Assembly: GCA_028293685.1 (NCBI GenBank)
Contig: JAQGOI010000225.1
Location: 1-8,099 of the forward strand
Direction of reading: 5' to 3'
Source of the DNA: Lysobacteraceae bacterium
GTDB lineage: Bacteria; Pseudomonadota; Gammaproteobacteria; Xanthomonadales; Xanthomonadaceae
Length of the DNA stretch: 8,099 nucleotides
Position numbers and translations under genes: made by a program. Below, piece after piece: positions 1-5,086 of the stretch (positions within the stretch are counted from its first letter, which is position 1; the number at the start of each line of letters is the position of its first letter). The notes under the pieces were generated by a model, which worked only from the letters and a program-made list of their open reading frames with translations, ran no database searches and was not told the DNA's origin.

Positions 1-27
1 CAGGGGAATTCGGTTGATCGGTCGCAT
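1..27 (-). CDS. Start of an unidentified protein (partial, cut by window edge)
   Basis: Only the first nine codons are in the window, reading M-R-P-I-N-R-I-P-L. The start is supported by a purine-rich Shine-Dalgarno (GAAAGG, 40..35) seven bases before the ATG at 27..25. About 90 bases separate it from the rlmM stop, enough for its own promoter: a TTGACG at 90..85 could be a -35 box, but the matching -10 (GATACG, 19-base spacer) is poor. Too little protein is visible to name a family. Confidence 0.4.
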
Positions 28-117
28 ACGTCCGCCTTTCAGGTTGTTAACGGGGCGACCGTATCCCCCATTAAGTAAAGTCCGCGTCAAGTGACAGAAC
101 GCTGGCTGAATAGGCCA

Positions 118-1182
118 CTACGAACGACCGGCAAATACCGTGATTTCTTCGCGATCATGGAAAAGCTGGCGCGCGCGCACCACCACCGCCTTGTCCGCCT
201 GCTCGCAAAACAGATCCAGACACAGGCGGGTCTCCTGCCAGCGTTTCTTCATCGGCAGCTTGAGGTTGAAGATCGTCTGCCGGCACCAGCCTTCGCGCAT
301 CCAGGTGGCCATGCGCTCGGCAACGCGGCGGGGTTGCTCGACCATGTCGCAGACCATCCAGTCCAGCGCCTGTGGCGGTTGCCAGGCGAAACCGTCGGCG
401 CGCAGGTGCTCCACGCGACCGCTATCCAGTACGTGGGGCCGCAACGGCCCATTGTCGATCGCCGTGACCCGGAGCCCGTGGCGAGCCAGCACCCAGGTCC
501 AACCACCCGGGGCCGCTCCCAGATCGGCTGCTCGCATGTCGGCGCGGAGCAGGCGGGCGCGCTCATCGGCATCGAGCAGCACCAGCAGCGCTTCGTCGAG
601 CTTGAGCGCCGAGCGCGACGGCGCATCGGCGTGAACGCGCAGGCGCGGTATGCCCAGTGGCCAGGGCGCACTGTCGCGCGGCTCGCTTTGCGCGATCAAT
701 GCGTGGTTGCCGGCAAGCAGGCACACATGGAGCCGGGTGCGCCGATCGTCTTCGCGCAGGCTGAGGATTCCCGCCTTGCGCAGTGCTGGACGCAGCGCGT
801 TGCCGAAACTGCGCGCAAGTCCAGCCAGCGGCTTGCCGGCGTCCGAGTCGGGATGTTCCACCAGCAAGGTGCCGTATCCATCGCACCCGGCCAGCGCTGC
901 AAGGATCGGCGTCACCCGGTCCCGCGGATCCATTTCGCGCAGCTCCGCCAGCAGGACAAGTTTCTGGCGGGCAAAGATCAAGCTGCGCCATGGCAGTGCC
1001 TGGGAAAGCTGCGTGCCCTGACTCGCCACGAAAACAACGTATCCGCTACCACGTTCGGCGAGTGCGTGGCCTACCTGTTGCTCCAAGGCCGCGCGCTCGG
1101 TCAGCTCGCCTGCCAGCTCCGGTTCGAACCCGGCCCGGCAATAGCACAGCAGTCCACAGCCGCCGGAGATGTCGGTCGCGAT
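118..1182 (-). CDS. rlmM: 23S rRNA (cytidine(2498)-2'-O)-methyltransferase RlmM
   Basis: RlmM uses S-adenosylmethionine to 2'-O-methylate C2498 of 23S rRNA in the peptidyl-transferase region and acts in the cytoplasm. From the proposed start (354 residues; E. coli RlmM has 366) the order is: an N-terminal stretch with the family signature LLCYCRAGFEPEL (about 11-23), a THUMP-like region including SLIFARQKLV (67-76), PWPLGIPRLR and APSRSALKLDEA (about 173-198), the SAM-binding loop DLGAAPGGWTW (220-230), DWMVCDMVEQP (274-284), and FNLKLPMKKRW (305-315), which contains the catalytic lysine region, then a QLFHDREEITV tail. Identity is near certain. The start is not: no ATG or GTG is in frame between the upstream in-frame TGA (1269..1267) and the THUMP region. 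The first TTG (1086) would delete the conserved N-terminus. I chose ATC at 1182, six bases after AGAAGGG. The gene lies 11 bases after glnS and is probably cotranscribed with it. Confidence 0.9.
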   Translation of the reverse strand: MATDISGGCGLLCYCRAGFEPELAGELTERAALEQQVGHALAERGSGYVVFVASQGTQLSQALPWRSLIFARQKLVLLAELREMDPRDRVTPILAALAGCDGYGTLLVEHPDSDAGKPLAGLARSFGNALRPALRKAGILSLREDDRRTRLHVCLLAGNHALIAQSEPRDSAPWPLGIPRLRVHADAPSRSALKLDEALLVLLDADERARLLRADMRAADLGAAPGGWTWVLARHGLRVTAIDNGPLRPHVLDSGRVEHLRADGFAWQPPQALDWMVCDMVEQPRRVAERMATWMREGWCRQTIFNLKLPMKKRWQETRLCLDLFCEQADKAVVVRARQLFHDREEITVFAGRS

Positions 1183-1188
1183 GGGATG

Positions 1189-1195
1189 CCCTTCT
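1189..1195 (-). promoter_or_regulatory. Ribosome binding site for rlmM, overlapping the glnS stop
   Basis: On the minus strand AGAAGGG (1195..1189) directly follows and partly overlaps the glnS stop TAG (1196..1194). It lies six bases before an in-frame ATC (1182..1180). This spacing is what favours the ATC over an ATC at 1170 or CTGs at 1152 and 1149, which have no purine-rich sequence at a proper distance. A ribosome ending glnS would stop on this site, so reinitiation is plausible. Confidence 0.45.
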
Positions 1196-2957
1196 ACGAC
1201 GTCCAGGCATCGCGCAAGGTCACGCTGCGATTGAAGACAGGAGCCTCCGGGCGATGGTCGTAGCGGTCAGCGACAAAGTACCCCAGACGCTCGAACTGGA
1301 ACGCCTGTTCGGGTGCGGCCACCGCCGCAGCGGGTTCGATGTAGCCGGTGACGGAGCGGCGCGAATCGGGATTGATGAAGTCCTGATAGCTCTTTCCGCT
1401 GGAATCGTTGTCGGGGTCGGCCACGGTGAAAAGGCGGTCGTACAAACGGATTTCGGCCGCGATTGCATGTTTCGCGCTGACCCAGTGGATGGTGCCCTTG
1501 ATCTTGCGGTTGGCGCCTTCCATGCCAGGCCGTGAATCGGGATCCAGCGTGCAGCGCAATTCGACAACACGGCCGTTGTCATCCTTGATCACGTCGTTGC
1601 AGCGAACGATGCCGGCGCCACGTAATCGCACTTCGCCACCTGGCACCAGCCGCTTGAAACCCTTTGGCGGTATTTCGGCGAAATCCTCGCGCTCGATCCA
1701 CAGCGTGCGGGCGAATGGAATCTGCCGATTGCCATGGCTCTCGTCCTTGGGATGATTCGGAAAGGTCAGCGCCTCGTCGACATCCTCCGCCACATTGTCG
1801 AGCACCAGCTTCACCGGATCGATCACCGCCATGCGCCGCGATGCGACCGCGTCGAGATCCTCGCGCACGCAACCTTCCAGTACTGCGTAATCGATGAGCG
1901 AATTCTGCTTGCTGATGCCGATGCGCTCGGCAAACAGTCGCAGCGAGGCCGGCGTATAGCCGCGGCGACGGATGCCCTGCAGCGTCGGCATGCGTGGATC
2001 GTCCCATCCGTCGACCAGCCCGCCCAGGACCAGCGCCATCAACTTGCGTTTGCTCATCACCGTGTAGTTGAGGTTGGCGCGGGAAAATTCGATCTGTCGC
2101 GGCTTGCCAGCCTCGTTGGGCAGGCCTGCCGCGAGCAGCGGTGCCAGTAGTTCCGGCGAATGTGCGAGATCGACCTTGTCCACGCACCAGTCGTACAGCG
2201 GCCGGTGGTCCTCGAATTCCAGCGTGCATAGCGAGTGCGTGATGCCTTCGATCGCGTCGCTGAGGGAATGCGCAAAGTCGTACATCGGATAGATCGGCCA
2301 TGCGTCGCCGGTATTCTGGTGGTCGACTTTCTTGATGCGGTACAGCGTCGGATCACGCAGGTTGATGTTGCCGCTGGCCATGTCGATCTTCGCGCGCAGG
2401 GTCCGCGCGCCGTCGGCAAACTCACCGGCACGCATGCGCCGGAAAAGGTCCAGGTTTTCATCGACCGCGCGCCCGCGAAAGGGCGAGTTGCGGCCCGGCT
2501 CGATCAGCGTGCCGCGATACTCGCGGGCCTGCTCGGCACTGAGGTCGCAGACGAAGGCGTCACCGCTGCGGATGAGTTTCTCGGCGGCGAGATAAAACAC
2601 GTCGAAGTAATCGGACGCATGCCGCAGCGCCTGCCACTCGAAGCCCAGCCAACGCACGTCCTCCTGGATGGCGACGACGTACTCGGGATCCTCCTTCGCC
2701 GGATTGGTATCGTCGAAGCGCAGGTTGCAGCTGCCGCCAAAGTCCCCGGCAATGCCGAAATTCAGGCAGATCGCCTTGGCGTGGCCGATATGCAGATAGC
2801 CATTGGGTTCCGGCGGAAACCGGGTTCGCGGCGCCTGGATCATGCCGCTGGCGATGTCCTCGCGCACGATCTGCCGAATGAAATCCTGGCGGACGGGTTC
2901 ATCAGCCGCACCGGTCGAGCTCGAACGGGCGAGGGGTTCGGAAGAAGCGTTGGACAC
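1194..2957 (-). CDS. glnS: Glutamine--tRNA ligase (class I)
   Basis: Charges tRNA(Gln) with glutamine using ATP, in the cytoplasm. It is a direct GlnRS, so this organism can make Gln-tRNA without relying on amidation of Glu-tRNA. From the GTG at 2957 the protein is 587 residues (E. coli 554). It has an Arg/Ser-rich leader (about 1-22), then DFIRQIVREDIASG, the class I motif HIGH (56-59) inside PPEPNGYLHIGHAKA, RFDDTNPAKE (80-89), the second signature VMSKRKL (300-306, a KMSKS variant usual for GlnRS), WDDPRMPTLQGIRRRGY (318-334), and a C-terminal anticodon-binding beta-barrel region (IHWVSAKHA, EIRLYDRLF, FQFERLGYF, PVFNRSVTLRDAW). A short insertion (LAPLLAAGLPNEAGKP) precedes the KMSKS domain. 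The frame stays open up to 3077, but the extra 40 residues look unconserved, so I take the GTG. No good Shine-Dalgarno precedes it. A TACACT at 2991..2986 might be a -10 box. Divergent from msrA and followed at once by rlmM. Confidence 0.96.
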   Translation of the reverse strand: MSNASSEPLARSSSTGAADEPVRQDFIRQIVREDIASGMIQAPRTRFPPEPNGYLHIGHAKAICLNFGIAGDFGGSCNLRFDDTNPAKEDPEYVVAIQEDVRWLGFEWQALRHASDYFDVFYLAAEKLIRSGDAFVCDLSAEQAREYRGTLIEPGRNSPFRGRAVDENLDLFRRMRAGEFADGARTLRAKIDMASGNINLRDPTLYRIKKVDHQNTGDAWPIYPMYDFAHSLSDAIEGITHSLCTLEFEDHRPLYDWCVDKVDLAHSPELLAPLLAAGLPNEAGKPRQIEFSRANLNYTVMSKRKLMALVLGGLVDGWDDPRMPTLQGIRRRGYTPASLRLFAERIGISKQNSLIDYAVLEGCVREDLDAVASRRMAVIDPVKLVLDNVAEDVDEALTFPNHPKDESHGNRQIPFARTLWIEREDFAEIPPKGFKRLVPGGEVRLRGAGIVRCNDVIKDDNGRVVELRCTLDPDSRPGMEGANRKIKGTIHWVSAKHAIAAEIRLYDRLFTVADPDNDSSGKSYQDFINPDSRRSVTGYIEPAAAVAAPEQAFQFERLGYFVADRYDHRPEAPVFNRSVTLRDAWTS

Positions 2958-3039
2958 GATGCAGGGCCGTACAGGAACGGCCTTCAGTGTAGCCGAGCCC
3001 TCGCCGTGACCGGCTGTCGAGACAAGCAAGCGCGGCTGC

Positions 3040-3068
3040 TTGACGTATGCGCTGCTCTGCCCCATATC
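3040..3068 (+). promoter_or_regulatory. Candidate sigma70 promoter of msrA
   Basis: TTGACG (3040..3045, five of six bases of the -35 consensus) is followed after 17 bases by CATATC (3063..3068, a modest -10 with the central ATA). Transcription would begin near 3075 and give a leader of about 20 bases holding the msrA ribosome site. The box lies in the 137-base divergent gap with glnS. No operator-like repeat stands out in this gap. Confidence 0.4.
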
Positions 3069-3083
3069 AGCAACCATCGCTAC

Positions 3084-3088
3084 GGGAG
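3084..3088 (+). promoter_or_regulatory. Ribosome binding site of msrA
   Basis: GGGAG six bases before the ATG at 3095. It fixes the start at 3095 rather than the in-frame ATG at 3047, which lies inside the candidate promoter and has no such site. Confidence 0.65.
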
Positions 3089-3094
3089 CACGTC

Positions 3095-3760
3095 ATGTTC
3101 GGACTATCCAGGCTCGGAATCGGTGCCGACAAGCAGCGCCTGCCCAGGCCGCAGGACACGTTACCGGGCCGCGACCGGCCGATGCCGATCGGCAATGTCC
3201 ATCACGTACACGGCCGGGTGTTGCGTGATGCGTTCGACGGATTGCAACGCGTGCAGTTCGGCATGGGCTGCTTCTGGGGCGCCGAGCGGACATTCTGGTC
3301 GCTGCCCGGCGTCTTTACGACGGCTGTGGGTTATGCCGGCGGCGGCACGCCCAATCCGACGTATGGCGAAGTCTGCAGCGGACAGACGGGGCATGCCGAG
3401 GTCGTGCTTGTCGTCTATGACCCGGCCACAGTCGCATTCGAACAGCTGCTGAAACGCTTCTGGGAAAGCCACGACCCGACCCACGGCATGCGCCAGGGCA
3501 ACGACAGTGGCACGCAATACCGCTCGACGATCCATTGCGACACGCAGGCGCAATACGATCTGGCAATCGCCAGTCGCGATGCCTACCAGCAGCGGTTGCG
3601 CGACGCGGGCAAGGGCGACATCACGACCGAGATTGTCTATCCGGCGTCGACGTTCTATTACGCCGAGGATGAGCACCAACAGTATTTGTCGAAGAATCCG
3701 ATGGGGTATTGCGGGATCGGAGGAACGGGGGTGAGTTGCCCGATCAGCCTGGACGTTTGA
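3095..3760 (+). CDS. msrA: Peptide-methionine (S)-S-oxide reductase MsrA
   Basis: Reduces the S form of methionine sulfoxide, free or in proteins, back to methionine, with electrons normally coming from thioredoxin. It is a cytoplasmic antioxidant repair enzyme. The protein has 221 residues (E. coli 212). The catalytic cysteine is C59 in the family motif GMGCFWGAE (56-64). Other hallmarks are [18 protein letters not shown] (79-96), TGHAEVV (98-104), FWESHDPT (122-129), [10 protein letters not shown] (135-144) and [12 protein letters not shown] (187-198). Two resolving cysteines, C206 (GYCGIGG) and C215 (VSCP), make it the three-cysteine E. coli type that recycles through a C-terminal disulfide relay. 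The N-terminal 50 residues, with [11 protein letters not shown], also match the long enterobacterial form. No signal peptide is present. It is a single-gene unit: divergent from glnS and followed by the palindromic intergenic element. Confidence 0.97.
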   Translation: MFGLSRLGIGADKQRLPRPQDTLPGRDRPMPIGNVHHVHGRVLRDAFDGLQRVQFGMGCFWGAERTFWSLPGVFTTAVGYAGGGTPNPTYGEVCSGQTGHAEVVLVVYDPATVAFEQLLKRFWESHDPTHGMRQGNDSGTQYRSTIHCDTQAQYDLAIASRDAYQQRLRDAGKGDITTEIVYPASTFYYAEDEHQQYLSKNPMGYCGIGGTGVSCPISLDV

Positions 3761-3813
3761 GTCGTTTTGCCAGGAGACGCAGCCGGCTCCAACGACGTTG
3801 CTAGCGCACATTT

Positions 3814-3847
3814 GCCTGCGGCCGCTTTAAACGCTTTCGCCGTAGGC
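3814..3847 (+). repeat. Hairpin H0 of the left arm
   Basis: GCCTGCGGC (3814..3822) pairs with GCCGTAGGC (3839..3847) over nine positions with one G-U wobble, around a 16-base loop. The right arm has the counterpart GCCTACGGC (4279..4287) / GCCGCAGGC (4303..4311). That counterpart forms the same wobble only when read on the minus strand, that is, when read from the outside inward as in the left arm. Confidence 0.6.
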
Positions 3848-3849
3848 GA

Positions 3850-3884
3850 GTTACTTTTCTTTGAGAGCTGCAAAGAAAAGTAAC
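3850..3884 (+). repeat. Hairpin H1 of the left arm (GTTACTTTTCTTTG stem)
   Basis: A perfect 14-bp stem, GTTACTTTTCTTTG (3850..3863) with CAAAGAAAAGTAAC (3871..3884), closes a 7-base loop AGAGCTG. It lies about 90 bases after the msrA stop. It is AT-rich and has no T-run after it, so it is not a classical intrinsic terminator, though it could protect or end a transcript. Confidence 0.85.
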
Positions 3885-3942
3885 CAAAAGAAAGCAGCTT
3901 TCCCATTACAGAGCTAACTCTACGTAGCGTAAGCAGTCGTGA

Positions 3943-3998
3943 TTTTCCGACTCGCCATCCGGGGCTCGGTCGGAAAACGGCGCGCATCCATGCGCGCC
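3943..3998 (+). repeat. Hairpins H2 and H3 of the left arm
   Basis: H2: TTTTCCGA (3943..3950) pairs with TCGGAAAA (3970..3977), loop of 19. H3: GGCGCGCA (3979..3986) pairs with TGCGCGCC (3991..3998), loop TCCA. Both have equivalents in the right arm whose stems differ by paired changes (see findings). Confidence 0.75.
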
Positions 3999-4033
3999 GC
4001 CCTCCGGGTCTGCGGAATGGGATGGCTGCTGCG

Positions 4034-4096
4034 CATCTTTAGCGGCCAAGGCAACGGCGGCGAAGCAGTGCTGCCTTGTTGTTGCCTCTAAAGATG
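4034..4096 (+). repeat. Central stem-loop of the palindrome
   Basis: CATCTTTAG (4034..4042) pairs with CTAAAGATG (4088..4096), nine bp. Inside it GGCAAC (4050..4055) pairs with GTTGCC (4081..4086), and GCAG/CTGC (4065..4074) lies at the tip. This is where the two arms meet. Confidence 0.65.
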
Positions 4097-4131
4097 ACCG
4101 GCGCTCTCTGTCGGATGACGACCCGTAGGGC

Positions 4132-4186
4132 GGCGCACATGGATGTGCGCCGTTTTCAGCCGAGCCATGGATGGCGAGTCTGAAAA
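4132..4186 (+). repeat. Hairpins H3' and H2' of the right arm
   Basis: H3': GGCGCACA (4132..4139) pairs with TGTGCGCC (4144..4151), loop TGGA. H2': TTTTCAG (4153..4159) pairs with CTGAAAA (4180..4186), loop of 20. They mirror H3 and H2 in inverted order. Confidence 0.75.
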
Positions 4187-4200
4187 TGGTCGAGCCACTC

Positions 4201-4215
4201 GCTCACCGAGTGAGC
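4201..4215 (+). repeat. Small hairpin of the right arm
   Basis: GCTCAC (4201..4206) pairs with GTGAGC (4210..4215), loop CGA. The left-arm counterpart is GCTAAC (3913..3918) with GTAGC (3924..3928), one base bulged. Confidence 0.5.
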
Positions 4216-4242
4216 CCTGTCCAGGGAAGGGCCTTTCTTTTG

Positions 4243-4276
4243 GTTACTTTTCTTTGGCCCCGCAAAGAAAAGTAAC
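4243..4276 (+). repeat. Hairpin H1' of the right arm (GTTACTTTTCTTTG stem)
   Basis: The stem is identical to that of H1: GTTACTTTTCTTTG (4243..4256) with CAAAGAAAAGTAAC (4263..4276). The loop is different (GCCCCG). Stem conserved and loop free to vary is what a selected or recently shared hairpin would show. Confidence 0.85.
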
Positions 4277-4337
4277 TCGCCTACGGCGAAAGCGTTTCAA
4301 GCGCCGCAGGCAAATCCACACCACGCAACGTCCTTGG

Positions 4338-4356
4338 ATCCCGCCTCCGCGGGGAT
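4338..4356 (+). repeat. GC-rich ATCCC...GGGAT stem-loop
   Basis: CCCGC (4340..4344) pairs with GCGGG (4349..4353) around CTCC, within an ATCCC...GGGAT frame, directly at the right end of the palindrome. It resembles the short ATCCC/GGGAT-type dispersed repeats known from many proteobacteria (compare Neisseria dRS3). That likeness is from memory. No T-run follows on either strand. Confidence 0.5.
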
Positions 4357-4365
4357 AACGAGCAA

Positions 4366-4414
4366 CAAAAGTGACCCACCGACGGCGAAAGCATTTAAAG
4401 CCGCCGCAGGCAAA
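4366..4414 (-). repeat. Decayed third copy of the palindrome's outer arm
   Basis: The stretch AAAAGTGACCCACCGACGG followed by CGAAAGCATTTAAAGCCG and CCGCAGGCAAA matches the outer part of the right arm (4267..4314) with scattered differences. It has the same orientation, so it is a tandem partial copy. H1 is missing and the H0 pairing is broken. It begins 14 bases beyond the response regulator stop. Confidence 0.7.
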
Positions 4415-4428
4415 GAAACAGCAAATGA

Positions 4429-5031
4429 CTACAACCACCCCTTCTGCCGCGCGAGCCGATAAGCCTCGATGCGATTCGCAACACCCAGCTTGCCGATCAC
4501 ACCCGACAGGTAATTGCGCACGGTGCCATGCGACAGCCCGAGTTGCGTTGCGATGTCACCGGCCGATGCGCCTTCGCCGGCAAGGCGCAACACCTGGCGT
4601 TCGCGATCGTTGAGGGGATCCGCGTCCGACCAGGCATCGACCGCAAGTTGCGGGTCGATGACGCGCCCGCCGCCATGCACGCGACGCACCGCATCGGCCA
4701 GTTGTTCCGCGGGCGCGTCCTTGAGCAGGTAGCCGCCGACGCCGGCTTCCAGTGCACGGCGCAGGAAACCCGGTCGCGCAAAGGTCGTCACGATAAATAC
4801 CCGCGTTGCCCATTCCTGCCGCTGCAGCCGCTGCGCCAGTTCCAGGCCGGTGAGTCCTGGCATCTCGATATCGGTCACCAGGATGTCTGGCTTGTGGCGT
4901 TGCAGTTCGCGCCAGGCGCTCTCGCCGTCCGCCGCGGCACCGACGACATCGATGTCCGGCTCCAGGCCAAGCAGCGCCGACAGCGCGCCGCGCACCATGG
5001 CCTGGTCCTCGGCCAGCAGCAACCGGATCAT
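4429..5031 (-). CDS. DesR-like response regulator, NarL/FixJ (LuxR HTH) family
   Basis: DNA-binding half of a two-component system, 200 residues. The receiver domain (1 to about 118) has acidic pocket E8/D9, phospho-acceptor D54 in LVTDIEMPGLTGLE, switch residue T82 or T83 in IVTTFARPGFLRRA, and K104 in GYLLKDAP. The LuxR-type helix-turn-helix (about 138-200) reads LNDRERQVLRLAGEG...LGLSHGTVRNYLSGVIGKLGVANRIEA. The phrases AEDQ, DIEMPG, TTFARPG, YLLKD and GTVRNY match B. subtilis DesR as I recall it, so the DesR subgroup is a safe call. The start at 5031 is set by a strong AAGGAG (5042..5037) five bases upstream. The frame is open further, but that part has no domain. It is last in the operon, 55 bases after the kinase, its likely partner. 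Its targets probably include the operon's own promoter (inference). Confidence 0.93.
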   Translation of the reverse strand: MIRLLLAEDQAMVRGALSALLGLEPDIDVVGAAADGESAWRELQRHKPDILVTDIEMPGLTGLELAQRLQRQEWATRVFIVTTFARPGFLRRALEAGVGGYLLKDAPAEQLADAVRRVHGGGRVIDPQLAVDAWSDADPLNDRERQVLRLAGEGASAGDIATQLGLSHGTVRNYLSGVIGKLGVANRIEAYRLARQKGWL

Positions 5032-5036
5032 TCGCG

Positions 5037-5042
5037 CTCCTT
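5037..5042 (-). promoter_or_regulatory. Ribosome binding site of the response regulator
   Basis: AAGGAG on the minus strand, five bases before the ATG at 5031. It is the strongest Shine-Dalgarno in the operon and excludes the longer in-frame start at 5346. Confidence 0.7.
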
Positions 5043-5086
5043 GGCGCACATCGCATCGGACGGGCAACGCACGGTAGCAGAGCGAC

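Larger units (their letters stand above)
3788..4338. repeat. Large imperfect palindrome with conserved internal hairpins
   Basis: The left arm (from TCCAACGACGTTGC at 3788..3801) matches the reverse complement of the right arm (ending GCAACGTCCTTGGA at 4325..4338) in one register, centred near 4063. Matching blocks include TTTGCCTGCGG (3811..3821) with CCGCAGGCAAA (4304..4314), GTTACTTTTCTTTG (3850..3863) with CAAAGAAAAGTAAC (4263..4276), GACTCGCCATCC (3949..3960) with GGATGGCGAGTC (4169..4180), and CATCTTTAG (4034..4042) with CTAAAGATG (4088..4096). Each arm also folds on itself into hairpins in the same order. It fills most of the gap between the convergent ends of msrA and the response regulator. 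I see no transposase, no clear target-site duplication and no U-tract terminator. It could be a non-autonomous mobile element or a structured bidirectional 3' region. I recall the GTTACTTTTCTTTG repeat as common between genes in xanthomonads and other proteobacteria, without an established function. Confidence 0.85.

Noticed and set aside
91..1263. A 390-codon plus-strand frame opposite rlmM
   Set aside because: It is an antisense shadow of a confidently identified gene in GC-rich DNA, with no family motif and Arg/Gln/Ala-rich composition.
2235..3452. A 405-codon plus-strand frame crossing glnS and the start of msrA
   Set aside because: It overlaps two certain genes in the wrong frame or strand and lacks any recognisable domain.
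3818..3825. GCGGCCGC palindrome as a protein-binding site
   Set aside because: It is explained by its place in hairpin H0 and is lost in the other arm copies.
3850..3884. Intrinsic terminator for msrA at the 14-bp hairpin
   Set aside because: The stem is strong but AT-rich and is followed by CCAAAAG, not a T-run. Recorded as a repeat hairpin, not a terminator.
3658..3987. A 109-codon minus-strand frame in the left arm with the same LSFGYFSL peptide
   Set aside because: It is antisense to the end of msrA and otherwise made of the repeat. It shares only the hairpin-encoded peptide with the right-arm frame, and the two translations diverge as soon as the reading phase shifts, which is not how a protein family behaves.
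4143..4358. A 71-codon plus-strand reading frame in the right arm with the peptide GLSFGYFSL
   Set aside because: The peptide is simply the translation of the repeat hairpin TTTTGGTTACTTTTCTTTG. The frame runs through H1', H0' and the ATCCC stem-loop and has no ribosome site. Such frames are often annotated as hypothetical proteins.
3788..4414. CRISPR array or insertion sequence in the intergenic gap
   Set aside because: The repeats are inverted, of differing length and not regularly spaced, and there is no transposase frame, cas gene or clear target-site duplication.
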